From assembly GCA_037013685.1 (NCBI GenBank), contig CM072891.1, positions 7,726,501 through 7,790,500 on the forward strand: a DNA stretch of 64,000 nt, written 5' to 3'. The translations under genes were made by a program, and so were the position numbers. This stretch comes from Acridotheres tristis (taxonomy: Eukaryota; Chordata; Aves; Passeriformes; Sturnidae). The notes beneath the pieces were generated by a model that ran no database searches, was not told the DNA's origin, and worked only from the letters and a program-made list of their open reading frames with translations. Of this stretch, positions 21,501 through 32,300 are shown one piece after another (the first letter of the stretch is position 1; the number at the start of each line of letters is the position of its first letter).

Positions 21501-24074
21501 TCCTGGCCCAGCTCTGCGGCTGCAAAGATCTTGGTAATTTTGGAAAAACGAGGGATTGCCTGTGTAACCAAGCTAACCATCCTGCACAGAAGGTACTTAA
21601 AAATTGTGAGCAAGTTGGTTTAAGTGCTGAATATTAATCTGCATTAATATCTAATCTAATTCTGCCAATTTCAGAGACCAAGATGAATTAAACAAAATTT
21701 CTTGATGACCTGTTATTTTAGAGCACACATAGCCTGATTTCAAAAATTTGTAGAGATAAAATATTCTAATACTCCTGGATTGGTGAAAATGCAATTGTTT
21801 TAGTTTCAGTAATACCTATTTTGAATTTAAGTTTTAGTCTCACATGACTGTAGGCCCAAAGGGATACGCAGTAAAATTACACCAACAGTTCCATTTTCCA
21901 GAGGTGCAAAGTTTAGGCTTTTTCACTCCTGGTTTTGATGTGTATGCAGAGAAATCTGGGACCCATGGATCATCCAGCATTCTACCTTAATTTCTAAACC
22001 TTCCTGATCTCTAAATTCAGGGAATGTCATTATCAGCTTTACCCTTATCTGAGTCCCATTCATTTTTTAAATACATAACCAAAGTGGCTAGGCTTAAATC
22101 TGTTTTACTGGAATGTATCAGCTTTTGGAAACTATTGTGTTGACTAATAACCCTAATTGGGGGAGTTATGCAGGCTATACTGAATACCTTTTTACTGTGA
22201 AGCAAAAGAGAATGGCACTAAAGAAGGTGAAAGGAGAGCAATAGGTAGGGGGGGCTGGGGTCTGAAAGGGCTCCCACCCTTTGGCCTGAATCAATGCATG
22301 CTTTGTAGGCAGGAAGGGACAATTACATTAAACATTATTTCTGACTGTGAGAGGAGGGGACTGGTGGAAAACATCAAGGCATTCCTAGTACAACCACAGA
22401 ATGAAACAATGGACTTCTGATCAAGAGCAGAGCCACGCATTCAGCAAAAAATAGATGCAAGGGCCTGCTTAGTAAAGTTACAATACCAATTGTTGGGGCA
22501 ACAGGAAAAAGTTTTCTGGCCATTCTTATAGCTTGTGGAGTGTCCCAGTTGGACATACTAAACTGACTCATGCGTTTCTATGTGCCAGAATGTCCCCTTC
22601 CAGCAGTGGAAGACTGTGAAGAGTCTTCCTGCTGAGGAGGACAGAGAAGCAGTGTCAACATGCATGAACTGATCACAACCCCATTCCCTGTTCACCTTTG
22701 CTACTTGGGGGAGAGAAGGCATTTTAGAGTGAAGCTAAGCCCAGGAAGAAGGAAGTGGTTGAGGTGTTTTTAAGATCATTATCATTATCTTCCTCTAATC
22801 TAATTAGTAATAAATTCAATTAATTTCCTCAAATCGAGTCTGCTTTGCCCAGGACAGTAACTGGTGAGAGACTCCTCCCTGCCCTGATCTCCTCCCACAA
22901 GCCTGTCATTATATTCTCTCTCCCCTCTCTGGTTGAGGAAGGGGGTGATAGAGTGGTTTTAGTGGGTAACTGGCACCCAGCCAGAGTTAATCCACTGCAG
23001 ACAGATTTAAAACAGAAGTATGCTTCAAAATCTACTTAATATATTGAACTATATTAGACAAAAGATTTGAGGGAGCTTAATTGATACAGAATAAGACAGA
23101 AGGTTCTCACATTAGCTAATAACTTAATACAGCACTCTTCCATTAATTGTCTACATAGTTCCTTCGTGTAATCTCAAACAAGGCAGTCAGAAAAACGCAC
23201 AGAACTACACGTAATCATAAAGAATTTGAAGACAAAAAAAGAGAACACCTCTGTGGCATTACCAAAATTGACCCTTCATGAGATTTCCCTAAATGCCTGC
23301 TCATGTTCATTGTCTGAGACTCCAACACACAGGCTTCCGATGTTATTCCATTCAGACACTCCTATGGAGAAAATTATTTTCCTTTCACGTGGCCTCTGAA
23401 CCTCTACTTCTCTCAAAGCTCAAATTCTTCACAACAATTTAACTTCTACTGTGTTGACAGCATATATATTCTTTAACGCTTCATTCAAATACCACTTCTT
23501 CAAAACATAATCTCTTTTTATTCACATCCCTGACTTCTCACCCAGATATTTCTTGGTTTTTGTTACTTCAGCTTTCCCAACACCTGGCCTGTCTCACCAC
23601 ATCCACCTGAAGTGCTCATAAGAATACAAGCCTCCCTTACTGCTCTGGTCCTGTGCAAGTCCCACACACATGCCAGCGCTTCCCACTCTGCCCCACACCT
23701 CAGAGCCCAAACTCTCTTTTACAGCTGTTCCCTTACGTCGCCACCTCACCGCAGGACCTGCTTATCCCCCTGAAAAGGCAGAGTCTACCAGAAGGAAGCT
23801 TGTTTTTCCCGGGCGGCCCTGAGCACACGCTCCCAACCTGCCGCACATCCAAGAAAGCTGATTTTTGGGCAGCTTTTCCACCCGGCCGTTCCAGCTTCCA
23901 AGGACCGTCACACCACCACACCGATCCCCCCCTGCAGCCGCCCCGCGGAGAGCTCTGCCCCGGCGGGCGGAGCTGAGCCCAGGCCGGCGGGCAGGGCCCC
24001 GGAGCCGACCCCGAGAAGCGAGCCCCGAGCGCCGCCCTCGTCCCCGGCCTACCTCGGATGTCCACGGCCGCCAT
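12445..24074 (-). CDS. MED6: MED6, Mediator complex subunit 6 (span of all 8 coding exons)
   Basis: Eight minus-strand exons join into one 738-nt frame of 245 residues plus stop, against 246 in human as I recall. Exons: 24053-24074, 18466-18625, 17357-17448, 15082-15164, 14280-14388, 13720-13835, 12948-12975, 12445-12572. All junctions are GT/AG and phases agree throughout. The product starts [20 protein letters not shown] and ends [10 protein letters not shown], almost identical to vertebrate MED6. MED6 is a head-module subunit of Mediator, the nuclear coactivator linking DNA-bound activators to RNA polymerase II. The conserved Med6 fold covers about residues 8-150 (core motifs [17 protein letters not shown] and GYWWHFKD), followed by a lysine-rich, charged tail. 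The ATG at 24074 is the first in frame: an in-frame TAG lies at 24092-24090. The start context CCATGGCGGCC resembles a YY1-type start-site element. Introns total over 10 kb; the longest (5.4 kb, first) has collected LTR elements. Confidence 0.97.
12948..12975 (-). CDS. MED6: MED6 coding exon 7 (28-nt micro-exon)
   Basis: A very short exon, QKPGEKPIP plus one base, between an acceptor CCACAG and donor GTAAAT. Phase in and out fits exons 6 and 8, and the peptide matches the LKPGEKPVPV stretch of human MED6 at the same place. Confidence 0.92.
13720..13835 (-). CDS. MED6: MED6 coding exon 6
   Basis: Encodes [20 protein letters not shown] then [19 protein letters not shown], flanked by TTGCAG and GTATGA. 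The lysine-rich start and the [15 protein letters not shown] segment are MED6 signatures. Confidence 0.95.
14280..14388 (-). CDS. MED6: MED6 coding exon 5
   Basis: Encodes [20 protein letters not shown] then [16 protein letters not shown], including the conserved GYWWHF core. The donor is GTATGA. Confidence 0.95.
15082..15164 (-). CDS. MED6: MED6 coding exon 4
   Basis: Encodes [20 protein letters not shown] then GSVINSRV, between acceptor CCACAG and donor GTAAGT. Confidence 0.95.
17357..17448 (-). CDS. MED6: MED6 coding exon 3
   Basis: Encodes [20 protein letters not shown] then [11 protein letters not shown] (first codon shared with exon 2), followed by donor GTACAG. Confidence 0.95.
18466..18625 (-). 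CDS. MED6: MED6 coding exon 2
   Basis: Encodes [20 protein letters not shown] onward to [10 protein letters not shown], with acceptor CCCAG and donor GTAAG. It contains the most conserved N-terminal part of the family. Confidence 0.96.
19051..19371 (+). mobile_element. Solo LTR of an endogenous retrovirus (ERV1-like by duplication size)
   Basis: Within MED6 intron 1, antisense to the gene, lies a 321-bp block starting TG and ending CA, flanked on both sides by AAGA (19047-19050 and 19372-19375), a 4-bp target duplication. Inside, in plus orientation, are a TATA-like ATAAAAAGG near 19220, an AATAAA at about 19294 followed by a T-rich downstream element, and the overall U3-R-U5 look of an avian LTR. 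No internal retroviral sequence follows, so it is a solo LTR left by recombination. Family assignment rests on the 4-bp duplication and general resemblance; the ends could be off by a few bases. Confidence 0.6.
20880..21345 (+). mobile_element. Degenerate ERVL-type avian retroelement, left part
   Basis: This block resembles, from memory, the long GC-rich section of avian ERVL-type elements: 'GGCCAGGTAGCCCAGCAG..GGCTTTGACAAACCA..GAGGAACAG' followed by an imperfect tandem array around CACNCTGGAGCAG / GTGACCC(C/T)RTGGG with units of roughly 60 bp (about 21150-21330). The 208-residue open frame on the opposite strand (20793-21419) is low-complexity and not a gene I recognise. With the right part at about 22590-22999 it seems to be one element split by about 1.25 kb of other sequence. 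Confidence 0.5.
22590..22999 (+). mobile_element. ERVL-type avian LTR, 3' portion
   Basis: The segment has the recognisable order of an avian ERVL LTR: 'GATCACAACCCCATTCCCTG', a purine-rich stretch, 'GGTGTTTTTAAGAT', an AATAAA inside AGTAATAAATTC (about 22808), 'TCGAGTCTGCTTTGCCC', 'GGTGAGAGACTCCTCCCTG' and the terminal 'ACTGGCACCCAGCCAGAGTT' block ending CACTGCA at 22999. The ending CA fits an LTR end. It lies in MED6 intron 1, antisense to MED6. No open retroviral gene is present. Confidence 0.65.
24053..24074 (-). CDS. MED6: MED6 coding exon 1
   Basis: ATG and six further codons (MAAVDIR) plus one base, then donor GTAGG. Such a short first coding exon is easy to miss; it is fixed by the in-frame TAG 15 bases upstream and by the phase of exon 2. 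Confidence 0.93.
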
Positions 24075-24130
24075 GGCCGCACCGTGCACCTACTGAGCGG
24101 GGCAGGGCGGGGCGGTGCGCAGGAAGAGGC
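24075..24130 (-). promoter_or_regulatory. MED6: MED6 5' UTR and core promoter
   Basis: Between the start codon and the minisatellite the minus strand carries a GC-box-type CGCCCCGCCCTGCCCCGC stretch and no TATA box. A CpG-island promoter is expected here; the start site itself cannot be read from sequence. Confidence 0.5.
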
Positions 24131-24585
24131 CTTGGAGAGGGGAGGCGGGGAGGCGGAGCGGGCGGAGCGGGCGGAGCGGGCGGGGAGGCGGAGCGGGCGG
24201 GGAGGCGGAGCGGATGGAGCGGGCGGAGCGGGCGAAGGGACGGAGCGGGCGGGGAGGCGGAGCGGATAGAGCGGGCGGAGCGGGCGAAGGGACGGAGCGG
24301 GCGGGGAGGCGGAGCGGATGGAGCGGGCGGAGCGGATGGAGCGGGCGGAGCGGGCGGAGCGGGCGGAGCGGGCGGGGAGGCGGAGCGGATGGAGCGGGCG
24401 GGGAGGCGGAGCGGACGGAGCGGGCGGAGCGGATGGAGCGGGCGGAGCGGGCGGGGAGGCGGAGCGGATGGAGCGGGCGGAGCGGGTGAAGGGACGGAGC
24501 GGGCGGGGAGGCGGAGCGGATGGAGCGGGCGGAGCGGGTGAAGGGACGGAGCGGGCGGGGCGGTGGAGCGGGCGGGGCGAGGAGG
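24131..24585. repeat. GC-rich hierarchical minisatellite upstream of MED6
   Basis: About 455 bp made of a 9-bp-like unit GGAGCGGGC, with variants GGGAGGCGGAGC, GGATGGAGC and GAAGGGAC. The marker GAAGGGA recurs at 24234, 24286, 24488 and 24540, giving a 52-bp higher-order period in at least two places. The plus strand is almost entirely purine plus G-rich (G runs of 3-4), the minus strand C-rich. The long Pro/Ser/Arg-rich and Gly/Arg/Glu-rich open frames on both strands here are repeat translations, not genes. It begins only some 55 bases upstream of the MED6 start codon. Confidence 0.9.
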
Positions 24586-27500
24586 GAGCCGTGTGCGGGG
24601 AGAACGCCCCTCGTCCCGGCACGCAGTCGCTGGCCAGGGAAACGCCTTCCTGAAGTGAGCGGTTGCGCTGCCCAGCGTCCCACCACAAGTCAGAGTGACC
24701 TGCGCTTCACCTGAGTGGTGCATAACCGGAGCGATGGCGCCAGTGCCGAAAATCGACATGCTCATTCGGGGCTGCTTGTTCAAAAGGGGAAATACGAGGG
24801 TTTTGCAGCCGTTTTCACCTGACCTTGGCCCGCTGGTATATGCCCGTCACTTTCAAAGAGAAAGGTGTAGGCTGCAGGTTGCTGCTCAGCGTCACACCCA
24901 TCCAGCTTGAGCTGGCTGGGGTAACCCTAATTTAGTTTGCCATGCGGGAATAATGGATGTTTTGAGGTCTCGTCATCAAAACACTGTATGGTTCCTATCC
25001 TGAGGTATGGTCCTTGGCATTTTGGCTCTTTAGTGAGATCATCGGTCATCAGTCATTTATAGAGTGAAGAACAACACTCAGTGGGTGGAAGAATATACAA
25101 ACACTGCAGATTAATAAATTCCTTATTTAGATTGACAGCTACAGTCTACCAATTTGCTGTACAGAGTGTCCAACACCCCTATGTCCTGCTAGCTGTACCT
25201 CCAGGGACTCACCGTGCCTGAGCCTTTGCTGCCAAGATCAGCCATCCCCTTGCTGGCAGTGGCAGAGTCTAAGAGAGCCTGGAGTTATCACCTTGCTGAT
25301 GGCACATGATCATAATTGATGATGGAATCTCTTCCCCTTCCATTAGAGGCCTGTGTGAAAAAAGTATAGGAAGTACTTTACTGTGTATGAAGTACAGGCA
25401 AGAGAGCAATCAAAAAGTTAGAGGAAAGGAGAGATGATGATGCTTATTTGCTCTCTCTTCAGTCCTCTCATACTAATGCATACTGTAATTGCAAAACTAC
25501 ATACTCTTTTTTTTTCTTCCCAGAATTCCTTTCTCGTTCAATATGTTAAAGTCACTATATCATTTGTGAATATTCTGGGCTTGTTTTCTGTGAAGAGGTG
25601 CCTGCAGAACACTTGCTTTACATATTTCAGGCGTTGAAAGATGTGGAGGATTCAAGCGAAGTTTACAGAAAGTGACAAGGTCAGGCAGAAAAATGCTGGT
25701 TTGGAAAACTGGACTCTAGTCTCGCCAGTGGTATAGTCACACATTATATTAATGAAGTTTTTTCAGACAGATTTATAGATGTTCTGAGCCCTTGATACAA
25801 ATAAGGCTGGTCATGCTTTGTGTGTTTTCTAATTCTCTGCACACCGAGAAGTTAAATTCTCTAAAATCTCTCACAGTTTAGTTGATCAAAAGAAGATTTT
25901 TTAAATCTCAGTGCCTCACAGCTGCATCTCTAAAAGAGAGGTGTAACAGGCCCCTTGGCTCTAAGTGGTTCATGAAAATAAATTTAATAATATCTGCAAA
26001 AATATGAGGCTAGGATGGTAAGAGTTCTGAGAAAATTAATCTTCTCTTCAGAAGAAGATTTACTTAATGGGCAAAAAATAAGTAAAAAAGATTGAGCAGT
26101 GGAAGAAAAAGTACTGAACAGAAAAGTAATGTCCAGTTGTAACACTGAATTCAGAAGAAAGCCATGAAAACACAGTACTTGGTATCATTTAGTAGCACAA
26201 CTAGATTAAAAATCGAATCTAACCTTAATTTTGCAATTTCATGATTCCTGGGTGTTTGTCACTGAGATAATATTTTGAGTAATATGGGCTTTTTCATGGG
26301 GTAATTCTCATGTGTGCCCACTGCAGATCCCCATTCATTAGTTAGCTGCTACTTGTTAGCAGTTTCTACCTTTGCCAAACACATCTCTAGTATTATCCAC
26401 ACCAGAATGTTTCCAAATAATACTATGATAGGTTGCCATTCTAAATCAAATACCTCTATCATGTACAATCCTCCTGGAGGAAAAAATGCCACCACCAGAC
26501 AAAACAGCCATCCTTCTGGAGCATCTCAGACGCCCTGTTTCATTCTATTTTTCTGCAAACAATTTCTTTTTAGTAGCAAATGAAAACTCGACCTCTATTT
26601 TAATTATTCATGTTGTCCATCTCTCCTGCTGACTCTGCACCTCTCCCCAGCAAGTATGTCTTTGGATGAGCAAGGAGCTGAAAAGTGAAGATTCCTGGGT
26701 AGGAACTAATGGAGCTTGATTGCTTACAATGAATTTTCAATTACATGGTGAGACTAGCCAAAGCACTGCTGGAAAGAATTGTTCATCTGGTAACATTTTC
26801 ACCTTCTGCTATAGCATAAAAGATGAGGTCTTTTTCACCTGGCTTCCTCTAAAAGGGAGAGTCCTAATGAGCATTGCAGTTCTGTCCCTCTTAGCAGGAG
26901 GTGTGGATTACAGATGGAAAGGTAATGAAAGCTATCACATAAAATGAGGAATTTATGCACACTACTTTTGATGTCAAAGAAAGGCACCTTAAGCAATTAA
27001 TATTTAGACATATTCATGCTATTTGTGTCCTTTAAAAAGGCATAAAACACTTGGATAAAAACTGACATCTTTTCATGCCCTGGTGTTTGGATGTCATTTA
27101 GCATCACTCTTCCTGCAAAGGAATTATTTTTCTGTATTTCTATGGCCAGAGCTAATGAGGAATCTCATCCCACTATGCTCCTTTATGTAACAGAAGAGAC
27201 TGTCCCTAATTTACAGTGTTTGTTATCTCCAGTGGATGCAGGATTGGTAGCGCTGAGTGCTCCAAACCACATTATGGGTACAGCAGGGAGACTACCAAGG
27301 AGTCCCTTTATAGTTTCAAATAAGCACAGCTAAACTGAGAGGACTACATCTAAAAAGGGATGGAAAACCATCTCTGTGCACATTTCTAACAGTCTGCAGA
27401 GACTGAACAAATAAGCCAGCTATATGCCATCAGGTGAAAAGTATTGTTTATGTATCCTTATCATTAAACTCTGGGCAGTTTCCAAAACGTAATAGAGGCT

Positions 27501-28048
27501 CCTGAACAAGGATATCATCACAGCACCTCATATTCTGCCAACCTGCATTTGAACTCACAGATTAATAGTAAATACCTCCAAGTTCCATTCTGTGTTCTAG
27601 TAAATCTAGATCTGCAAAGAAGCACAAGGGAAATTTAAATTCTTACACTAATGAAAAATTGCTGGGCTTGAATTACTTACTAAGTGAACGATTTGCTATT
27701 GATTTATAATAAATAGGAATGGGAAAATATTCCTCTAAATCCTTATCTTATGATTTGAGAAAAAGACATATAAACAAACCAGAGGGAGAAACGTATGGGC
27801 AATACAAAGAAAATGCTGAAATCACAAAATTTGCAAGGGAGGAAAGGAAATGTTTGAGGGGCTTACCATGAGTTCATCACCCATATTCTGTTTTAACATT
27901 TTTGTTTGTGAGGTTTCTTTCTTTCCACTCTGAAAACACTAATGTTGCTGGTATCTTCAGATGGCATTACATATGCAGTCATTTACAAAATAGGTTCCAT
28001 GGGTCTCAAAAGCCATCACTGAATTGTGCTTTAGAAACCCACAGCACA

Positions 28049-28115
28049 GCCAAATTGCAAAATTCTGATTTTTAAATCCTTAATCAGGCACTTTTGCTGA
28101 CTTCAAAGTCTGCTA
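28049..28115 (+). repeat. Ancient dispersed repeat, copy A
   Basis: Begins GCCAAATTGCAAAATTCTGA and continues through a TCAGGCACTT...CTGA block that reappears 1.2 kb to the right in the same orientation (29292-29360). It resembles the old amniote element containing GCCAAATTCTG and CCTTACTCAGGCA; family not assigned. Confidence 0.45.
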
Positions 28116-29291
28116 ATTTCTCCTTTTGCTCGGTGCATCTGCATGTTCTTTTCCTTTTCCTGAGATGCTGTTTTCTGCACAGTTTTTATAAATACTGCTA
28201 ATCACATGCATTGACTATAAAAAAATAGCCAGGCTTGTAAGCTCTTTTTTTCCCTGGAAGAATGCCACTAGGAAAATCTAAAGTGGCTGCAATGATGGCT
28301 GCAGCTGTTGCCCTGCTCAAAACTGTGTCCCCCCCCACCTTGTTGCTCTCAGCTCTGGGCTGCAAAGAGCAGAGAAGCTGGGGGACACTAAGAGTGATGT
28401 TCCTGGCATTCTCAGAGCACTTTAATACATCTCATAGTGCTTTATTAGAGTCTCCTGTTTGAAAGAATGGGGAAAGAAAAGATGAAACCCTGCTAAGAGT
28501 CTAAAAGCTTCCTGAAAACAATTAATCTCCCAGTAAGCCCCAAAAGGCTATCTGTCAAGAAGTTAATAAAGATGAAATGTCAGGATGCCACATGGCTGCT
28601 AACAACTGCAGGCAGGAGGGGAAATAAGCTTCCAAGCAAAGAAGCACAAACGATGTCATATCTTGCATATGATCATGTATTAGAACCAGCACCGCAGATG
28701 TTGATTTTTGTGTCTCTGCAGACATCTCTGACCTTAGCATCTTTGCTGCTGCATTGGCTTTGTCAACTCAAAAGCCCACGACAAAGAAGGATGCTGCAAG
28801 TACAATCTACAGGTGTTGGATCACCCAGAGGGGACTGGTGGGAGAAGCAGAAGCTGCCCCATGTCCCTGGAGCTGCACAGGTCACATGCAGGTCAATGTC
28901 CAGCAAGAGGAAGATGAAGCTGTCAGGCAACTCTGGAGCACGGCCTCCATACATCCCATACAGCTCTACTTGTGTGTATTTCTTTGCTGGGCTGGGAGTC
29001 CACCAATGTTTTGTTTCCCCCCAGTTTCCAAAGGGAAGATCAGTGCCCTGGAATAGAGCCCTGGCCCAGTCACTGCCAACGAGCAGTGCCTGCTGACAAT
29101 GAATGCTTGCCCAGGACAGGGAAGGGGAGAAGACCAAAACAATCTTCTCATCATAAATCCTGTTTGTTGCACATGTCTAGCAATCTAATGTCCCCAGTCT
29201 CAGCACCTCACCACTGCCTTCGTGTTTGGCAGATACCTCTCAGTAAGCTTTGAATGCCATCACTTTACTGTTCACTGTAACCCCAAATATG

Positions 29292-29360
29292 GCCAAATTG
29301 CAAAGTCCTTGATTTTTATGCCTTTAAGTCAGGCACTTGGCTGATCTGAAGGAGTTAGTT
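29292..29360 (+). repeat. Ancient dispersed repeat, copy B
   Basis: Begins GCCAAATTGCAAAGTCCTTG and keeps the same order of blocks (GATTTTTA, TCAGGCACTT, GCTGA) as the copy at 28049-28115, with many substitutions and small indels. Confidence 0.45.
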
Positions 29361-32300
29361 AATAAAATAGTCTCTCTAGTCTGATGAGGAAATCAAGATT
29401 TGTTTTCCTGATTTACTATTGAAAAACAGGGCTTCAGTTTGGCAGTGAGCCCTGTCCTTCCCAGTGGGAGGATGCAAAACATGGACAGGCTGACCAGATC
29501 AGGAAGTGAACACACTTAATTTCTATGTTTCAACATTGGAGAGAGCTACAAAATCCAGAAAGTGGTGATGGTGGCAGAACATTAACAAAACTGTCTAGCA
29601 ATATCTCTGCTTCAACAACTGCAGGCCTCATAATGCTAAAATGGGTCTGTTTCACTTCAGTGAAGAATTTTCATTTCTGCTCTGTCCATTGAGTCATAAA
29701 TACTTTTTCTCTGCACCTTCCATCTATCTAAAAAATATTTCCTCACCTACCACTAAATCTTAGTGTGCACACTTCTTCACTTGTATCAGGTACCTAATGG
29801 GCCAGGCAGGTCCTTAACTGAGCCCTTTTTCCCTGCTCTCCTTTTGCATTATGTTTTTACTAGTGTTGGTTGCCTGTTACCTGTAACACCTTTGCTTCCC
29901 TCCCAGGAATTTTACATGTCCCCATCTTAAACAGGTACTGAAAAAAACACATTATTTCTACCCTGGCTGCATTGTTCTTCTTCATCTGTGCCTCCACTCT
30001 ATAAAAAGTTGAAGCAGGCAAGTGACCCAAGTGTTGAACCCAGGTAATGGTTGCATAGCCAGGGCTGCTCATCCCTGGGTCCAGAGTGAGCAGGAATTTA
30101 CCACTAATGTCTAAGCTAACCTAAGGAGGGCAACCTGGCCTATTTGCTGGGCCTGTGAAAAATGATCTATAACAAAGTGTTCCTTCCCTGCTGAGTAATA
30201 CTGCATATATCAAAGGTTATATCAAAGGTAATTAGACACTCTTCTGGAGAGAGGAAAGGCCCAGTTTGGTAGAGGTGGCATGAGTTTATGGAGGCCTTTC
30301 ATCTTAACACCTACATCGGCTTTCGACTGCTTAGTCTGATCAAGGTATTTTCAGAGAGAGGATTTCCTAGGTCACTGCAAACGTGTCTGAAAAGGTGAGT
30401 GTTCCTCTTCCCTCCCCTTCAGAAGTGGCTGCAGAGGATGTAATTTTAGGCTTCACTTTGTAGCCCTGTAGCCTCTAAGATGCAAGGTTCTCTATGGGGT
30501 AGGAAATTACTAGTGAACTGGTGATCAACATGGGCTCTGGGATCTGCAATTTATAGAGAAATCCCCCTCTCAGGAGCATCTATCCCTTCTTCCACAGGAC
30601 CAGCAAAATTCCTATTTCAGGCTACATTAAAAAATTCCAGGTTTCCCTACCCGAATATAGGTTATCTTATACTTTGCTTCAGTAGGGTCCCAAAGAAGCA
30701 AGGTAGATCCCTTGGATATCAGAACAGTATCAGCTCATCATGCTGGACTGCACTGTCTATCATCAGAGACTGAGATCAGAGCTGCTATGCCACTTCACAG
30801 AAACTTCCAGAGCCTGTACTTGTGACCCTGAGCTCATGATGTACAAAGCTGGGACAAGGTAGCTTAGCAGGAGAGCACTGTGCAGTACATTTTTGCATAT
30901 GTGAGGGATATTCTCTCAACCACATCAGCCAAGAGTGAGCCAGCTGTAAATACTTTACACTAGGTTTTGGTAGGAAAGAGTAGGCTAAATTAATTAAGCT
31001 CACATCACAGAGATTCAGCATCTGCTCCAAACAAGTGATGAACCCACACTGATACCAGAGCCTCGTCTATATAATGGAAAGAGCCATAGCACCCTTTTGC
31101 TTTGCAGATCATACTGAAGTCGGCAGGTATGTGGCAACTTACACATGCTGGGATATTTGCACATCAAGTAAAGAACGAGTCATGCTTTTCTATCAGTGCA
31201 ATAGAGAGTGGAGCAAGGACACTTATGGATTAAAAATCAAATTATCTTATTTGATCACTCTCCCCGGTCTCTTCTCTCCAGTGTTCTAAACATTCCATTT
31301 GTTGAACAGAAAAAAAAATTAGAATAGCAAGGCAGGAGATACATGAATATAGCTGATCTACTGGAGTGAAGCCAAACCAGCAAAGCCAGGAATGCGTTTC
31401 TATAGTACTTAGCACAGTGGGGCTGCACTGGGACTCAGAAGCTATTGTGATGCAGTGATAAATAACGGTAATAGGAACATCAGGAGATGAATACAGACAA
31501 ACTGTATGTCCTACAAATCTGTCAAAAATTAACATTTACCATCAGCATATACCACATGACTGTCCTTCACAGCTTGATTCAGTGCCATGAAGCATATACT
31601 GTTGTTTGAGGGAAAAAACCCAAAGGCAGGGCAATGATGACCCTTCATCAGTAGGGCTGTTTCTCCAGGATGGGCTTCCTCACTACGGGACAAATCAGCA
31701 GCAAAGTGTTTCGTTCGCATATAGAGTGCTGCATCTGTAAAAAATTGCATTTGTGGGAAATTGCATTTCTGCCCAGCAGGAAATGTCCTTATATAATCAG
31801 CTGGGGCTCTGTACTGAAAAAGGACAGCTTGAGCCTTACCCAGCTATGCAATCTTATACAGCTGTACAGCCCTAAAATAATCCTTGTTTAGTGTCTGACA
31901 TTTTACTAAGTCTCAATCATGCTAATTTTATTTTTTTTATTTCCAGTCATAACAAGGTTTGGATTTAAGGAAGGGTAGGTTAAATGAGTTTTCTTGCCTC
32001 TGTGAATCCACTATCAGACCCGTGGTGAAATCAATATCTTTCAGATTTTAGCTCCAGAATTACTGGAGTTTCTTTTCCATTCATATTATCCATCTAATCA
32101 ACTCATTGTTGTTGTTCCTTCCTAAAAAGGAAAGGTGGGTGGAGAGGAACATTATATGGGTAATGACTTACTAGCCTTTGAGATTAAACCTCGGACTCTA
32201 TTCTGGGCAGAATAATCGATCACATCAAACTGATTCTCAGGTGAGTAGCAAGGATACAGAAGCAGTAGCCTGAATTTCTGTGTTGCTCACGGGTTTTCTA

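Noticed and set aside
20793..21623. Open frames of 148-208 residues on both strands in MED6 intron 1
   Set aside because: They overlap the degenerate ERVL-type tandem block; the sequence is low-complexity, with no gag, pol or env motif and no splice context.
24075..24089. Five-codon N-terminal extension of MED6
   Set aside because: It would need a GTG start and is preceded immediately by an in-frame TAG; vertebrate MED6 starts at MAAVDIR.
24049..24783. Long Pro/Ser/Arg-rich and Gly/Glu/Arg-rich open frames of up to 308 residues upstream of MED6
   Set aside because: They are translations of the GC-rich minisatellite in several frames on both strands, without domains or splice context.
28572..29137. 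174-residue plus-strand and 124-residue minus-strand open frames between MED6 and TTC9
   Set aside because: They lie opposite each other, show no recognisable family and have no promoter or splice support; most likely chance.
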